A DNA stretch of 6,146 nt from an uncultured Phascolarctobacterium sp. (GTDB lineage Bacteria > Bacillota > Negativicutes > Acidaminococcales > Acidaminococcaceae), in contig CALCUU010000153.1 of assembly GCA_937906915.1 (NCBI GenBank), forward strand, positions 1-6,146, in the 5' to 3' direction. This document shows positions 5,374-6,146 of this stretch, one piece after another. A program made the position numbers and the translations under genes. The notes under the pieces were generated by a model. That model was not told where the DNA came from. It did no database searches and saw only the letters and a list, made by a program, of their open reading frames with translations. Position 1 is the first letter of the stretch; the number at the start of each line of letters is the position of its first letter.

Positions 5374-6146
5374 ATGTTAAAAATTACTTTAGACAATCTG
5401 CCCAAGCTTTTGGCTGCGCTAAGCGAGCTGGGCGAATTACAAGTTCCCTGCGAAAATAAAAGCGGTAAAGTTGATTTTGAGAAGTGGAATGCAGAAAAAA
5501 GACCTCGTTTTGATGTCACACTAACTTCAAAATCTGCTAAAGATTTGTTTTTCCCGCAGGTTGAAGACTTACTTGCCTTTAAAACTGAAGGTAAGAACCT
5601 TTCCATTGAACAAATTATGCCTTCTGACAAGAAGGTTATCCTGATGGGCGTGCGTGCTTGCGATATTAAAAGCTTTGAACTTTTGGACAAGGTTTTCTTG
5701 AAAGACCCTGTTGATACTTATTACAAAGCTCGTCGTGAGAACACCCTTATCATTGGCATGGCTTGCTCCGAGCCGGAAGAAACCTGCTTCTGCGGTAGCT
5801 TCGGTATTGACGCAACTGCTCCTTGTGGCGACGTAACCACTTGGATTGTAGAAGATGCTCTGTACTGGCAAGCAAACTCCGAAGCTGGCAAGGCTTTGAC
5901 CGAAAAGGTAGCAGAGCTTTTGGAAGAAACAGAGGCTTCCAAAGTTGAAGAACAAGCTGCTGTAACCAAGGCTGTGCTCGAACAAATGCCCTTGGCTAAT
6001 TTCAAGGTAGCAGGTAAAATTCCCCAAGACGAGCTGAAAACCTTTAACAGCAAGGTTTGGGAAGAAATTTCCGCAGGCTGCTTGTCCTGCTGTACCTGCA
6101 CCTACGTGTGCCCGACTTGTCATTGCTATGACATTCGTGAGTACGC
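5374..6146 (+). CDS. flxB: FlxB-like, AsrA-type 4Fe-4S dicluster electron-transfer subunit, 3'-truncated by window edge
   Basis: The frame is open from ATG 5374 to the end of the window (257 codons plus two bases); the stop lies outside. The protein resembles the A subunit of anaerobic sulfite reductase and related hydrogenase electron-transfer subunits: LMGVRACDIKSFELLDKVF (C96-D97), then DPVDTYYKARRENTLIIG, C131-SEPEE-T-C138-F-C140 and a following GIDATAPCGDV. A coiled, Glu-rich linker (about 168-205) leads to the first cluster motif C236-X2-C239-X2-C242-X3-C246, then PTCHC (C249, C251). Relatives of about 340 residues have a second cluster motif that should lie just past the edge. In AsrABC and Flx systems this subunit passes electrons from an NAD(H)/FAD-binding partner (AsrB or FlxA) to the rest of the complex, so that partner is expected next. 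A sulfite reductase role is less likely here because the gene follows hdrBCA-flxD. Confidence 0.8.
   Translation, partial: MLKITLDNLPKLLAALSELGELQVPCENKSGKVDFEKWNAEKRPRFDVTLTSKSAKDLFFPQVEDLLAFKTEGKNLSIEQIMPSDKKVILMGVRACDIKSFELLDKVFLKDPVDTYYKARRENTLIIGMACSEPEETCFCGSFGIDATAPCGDVTTWIVEDALYWQANSEAGKALTEKVAELLEETEASKVEEQAAVTKAVLEQMPLANFKVAGKIPQDELKTFNSKVWEEISAGCLSCCTCTYVCPTCHCYDIREY

Noticed and set aside
5569..6123. Minus-strand reading frames opposite the flxB-like gene (also 5721-6101)
   Set aside because: The plus strand encodes a clear AsrA-like protein with ordered cysteine motifs; the antisense translations show none.
5374..6146. Anaerobic sulfite reductase subunit A (asrA) as the identity of the last gene
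   Set aside because: The family is the same, but the position after hdrBCA-flxD-flxC argues for an Flx role; only an asrC gene downstream would change this.

Overview
The window looks like the chromosome of an anaerobic bacterium, most likely a low-to-mid GC Bacillota (Clostridia or Negativicutes type). The reasons are strong AGGAGG ribosome binding sites before most genes, ATG/GTG starts, an A+T-rich intergenic gap with a U-tailed hairpin, and gene content dominated by oxygen-sensitive iron-sulfur redox proteins. The taxonomic guess is inference and no genus is claimed. The gene families occur in methanogens as well, but the layout fits bacterial HdrABC/Flx clusters better.

Layout: (1) 3-578, the C-terminal two thirds of a nitrilase-superfamily carbon-nitrogen hydrolase whose start lies before the window. 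(2) 579-779, an A+T-rich gap with a convincing intrinsic terminator (616-662), a possible extended -10 promoter and a small dyad. (3) 780 to the window end, one tightly packed plus-strand operon: hdrB, hdrC, hdrA, flxD (mvhD-like), flxC-like and flxB-like. The last gene is open at the right edge. Junctions are 1-13 nt overlaps or 1-12 nt gaps, so the six genes are almost certainly co-transcribed and translationally coupled.

How the genes work together: HdrA carries FAD and several [4Fe-4S] clusters and is the expected flavin-based electron-bifurcating core. HdrC relays electrons to HdrB, whose two intact CCG motifs should hold the non-cubane [4Fe-4S] clusters that reduce a disulfide. FlxD (MvhD type, [2Fe-2S]) connects HdrA to an electron-input module made of FlxC, FlxB and, presumably, an NAD(H)/FAD-binding FlxA encoded just beyond position 6146. 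By analogy with the FlxABCD-HdrABC complex of Desulfovibrio and other anaerobes, the operon would couple NAD(H), ferredoxin and a thiol/disulfide pair. The physiological disulfide cannot be read from this window.

The most interesting items are the completeness of this bacterial Hdr-Flx module, its hdr-first gene order, and a shared architecture in the adjacent FlxC- and FlxB-like proteins (a (K/R)xCD motif, then a Cys, then CX2CX2CX3CPxCxC) that suggests they are ancient paralogues. No mobile element, CRISPR array, tRNA or rRNA was seen.
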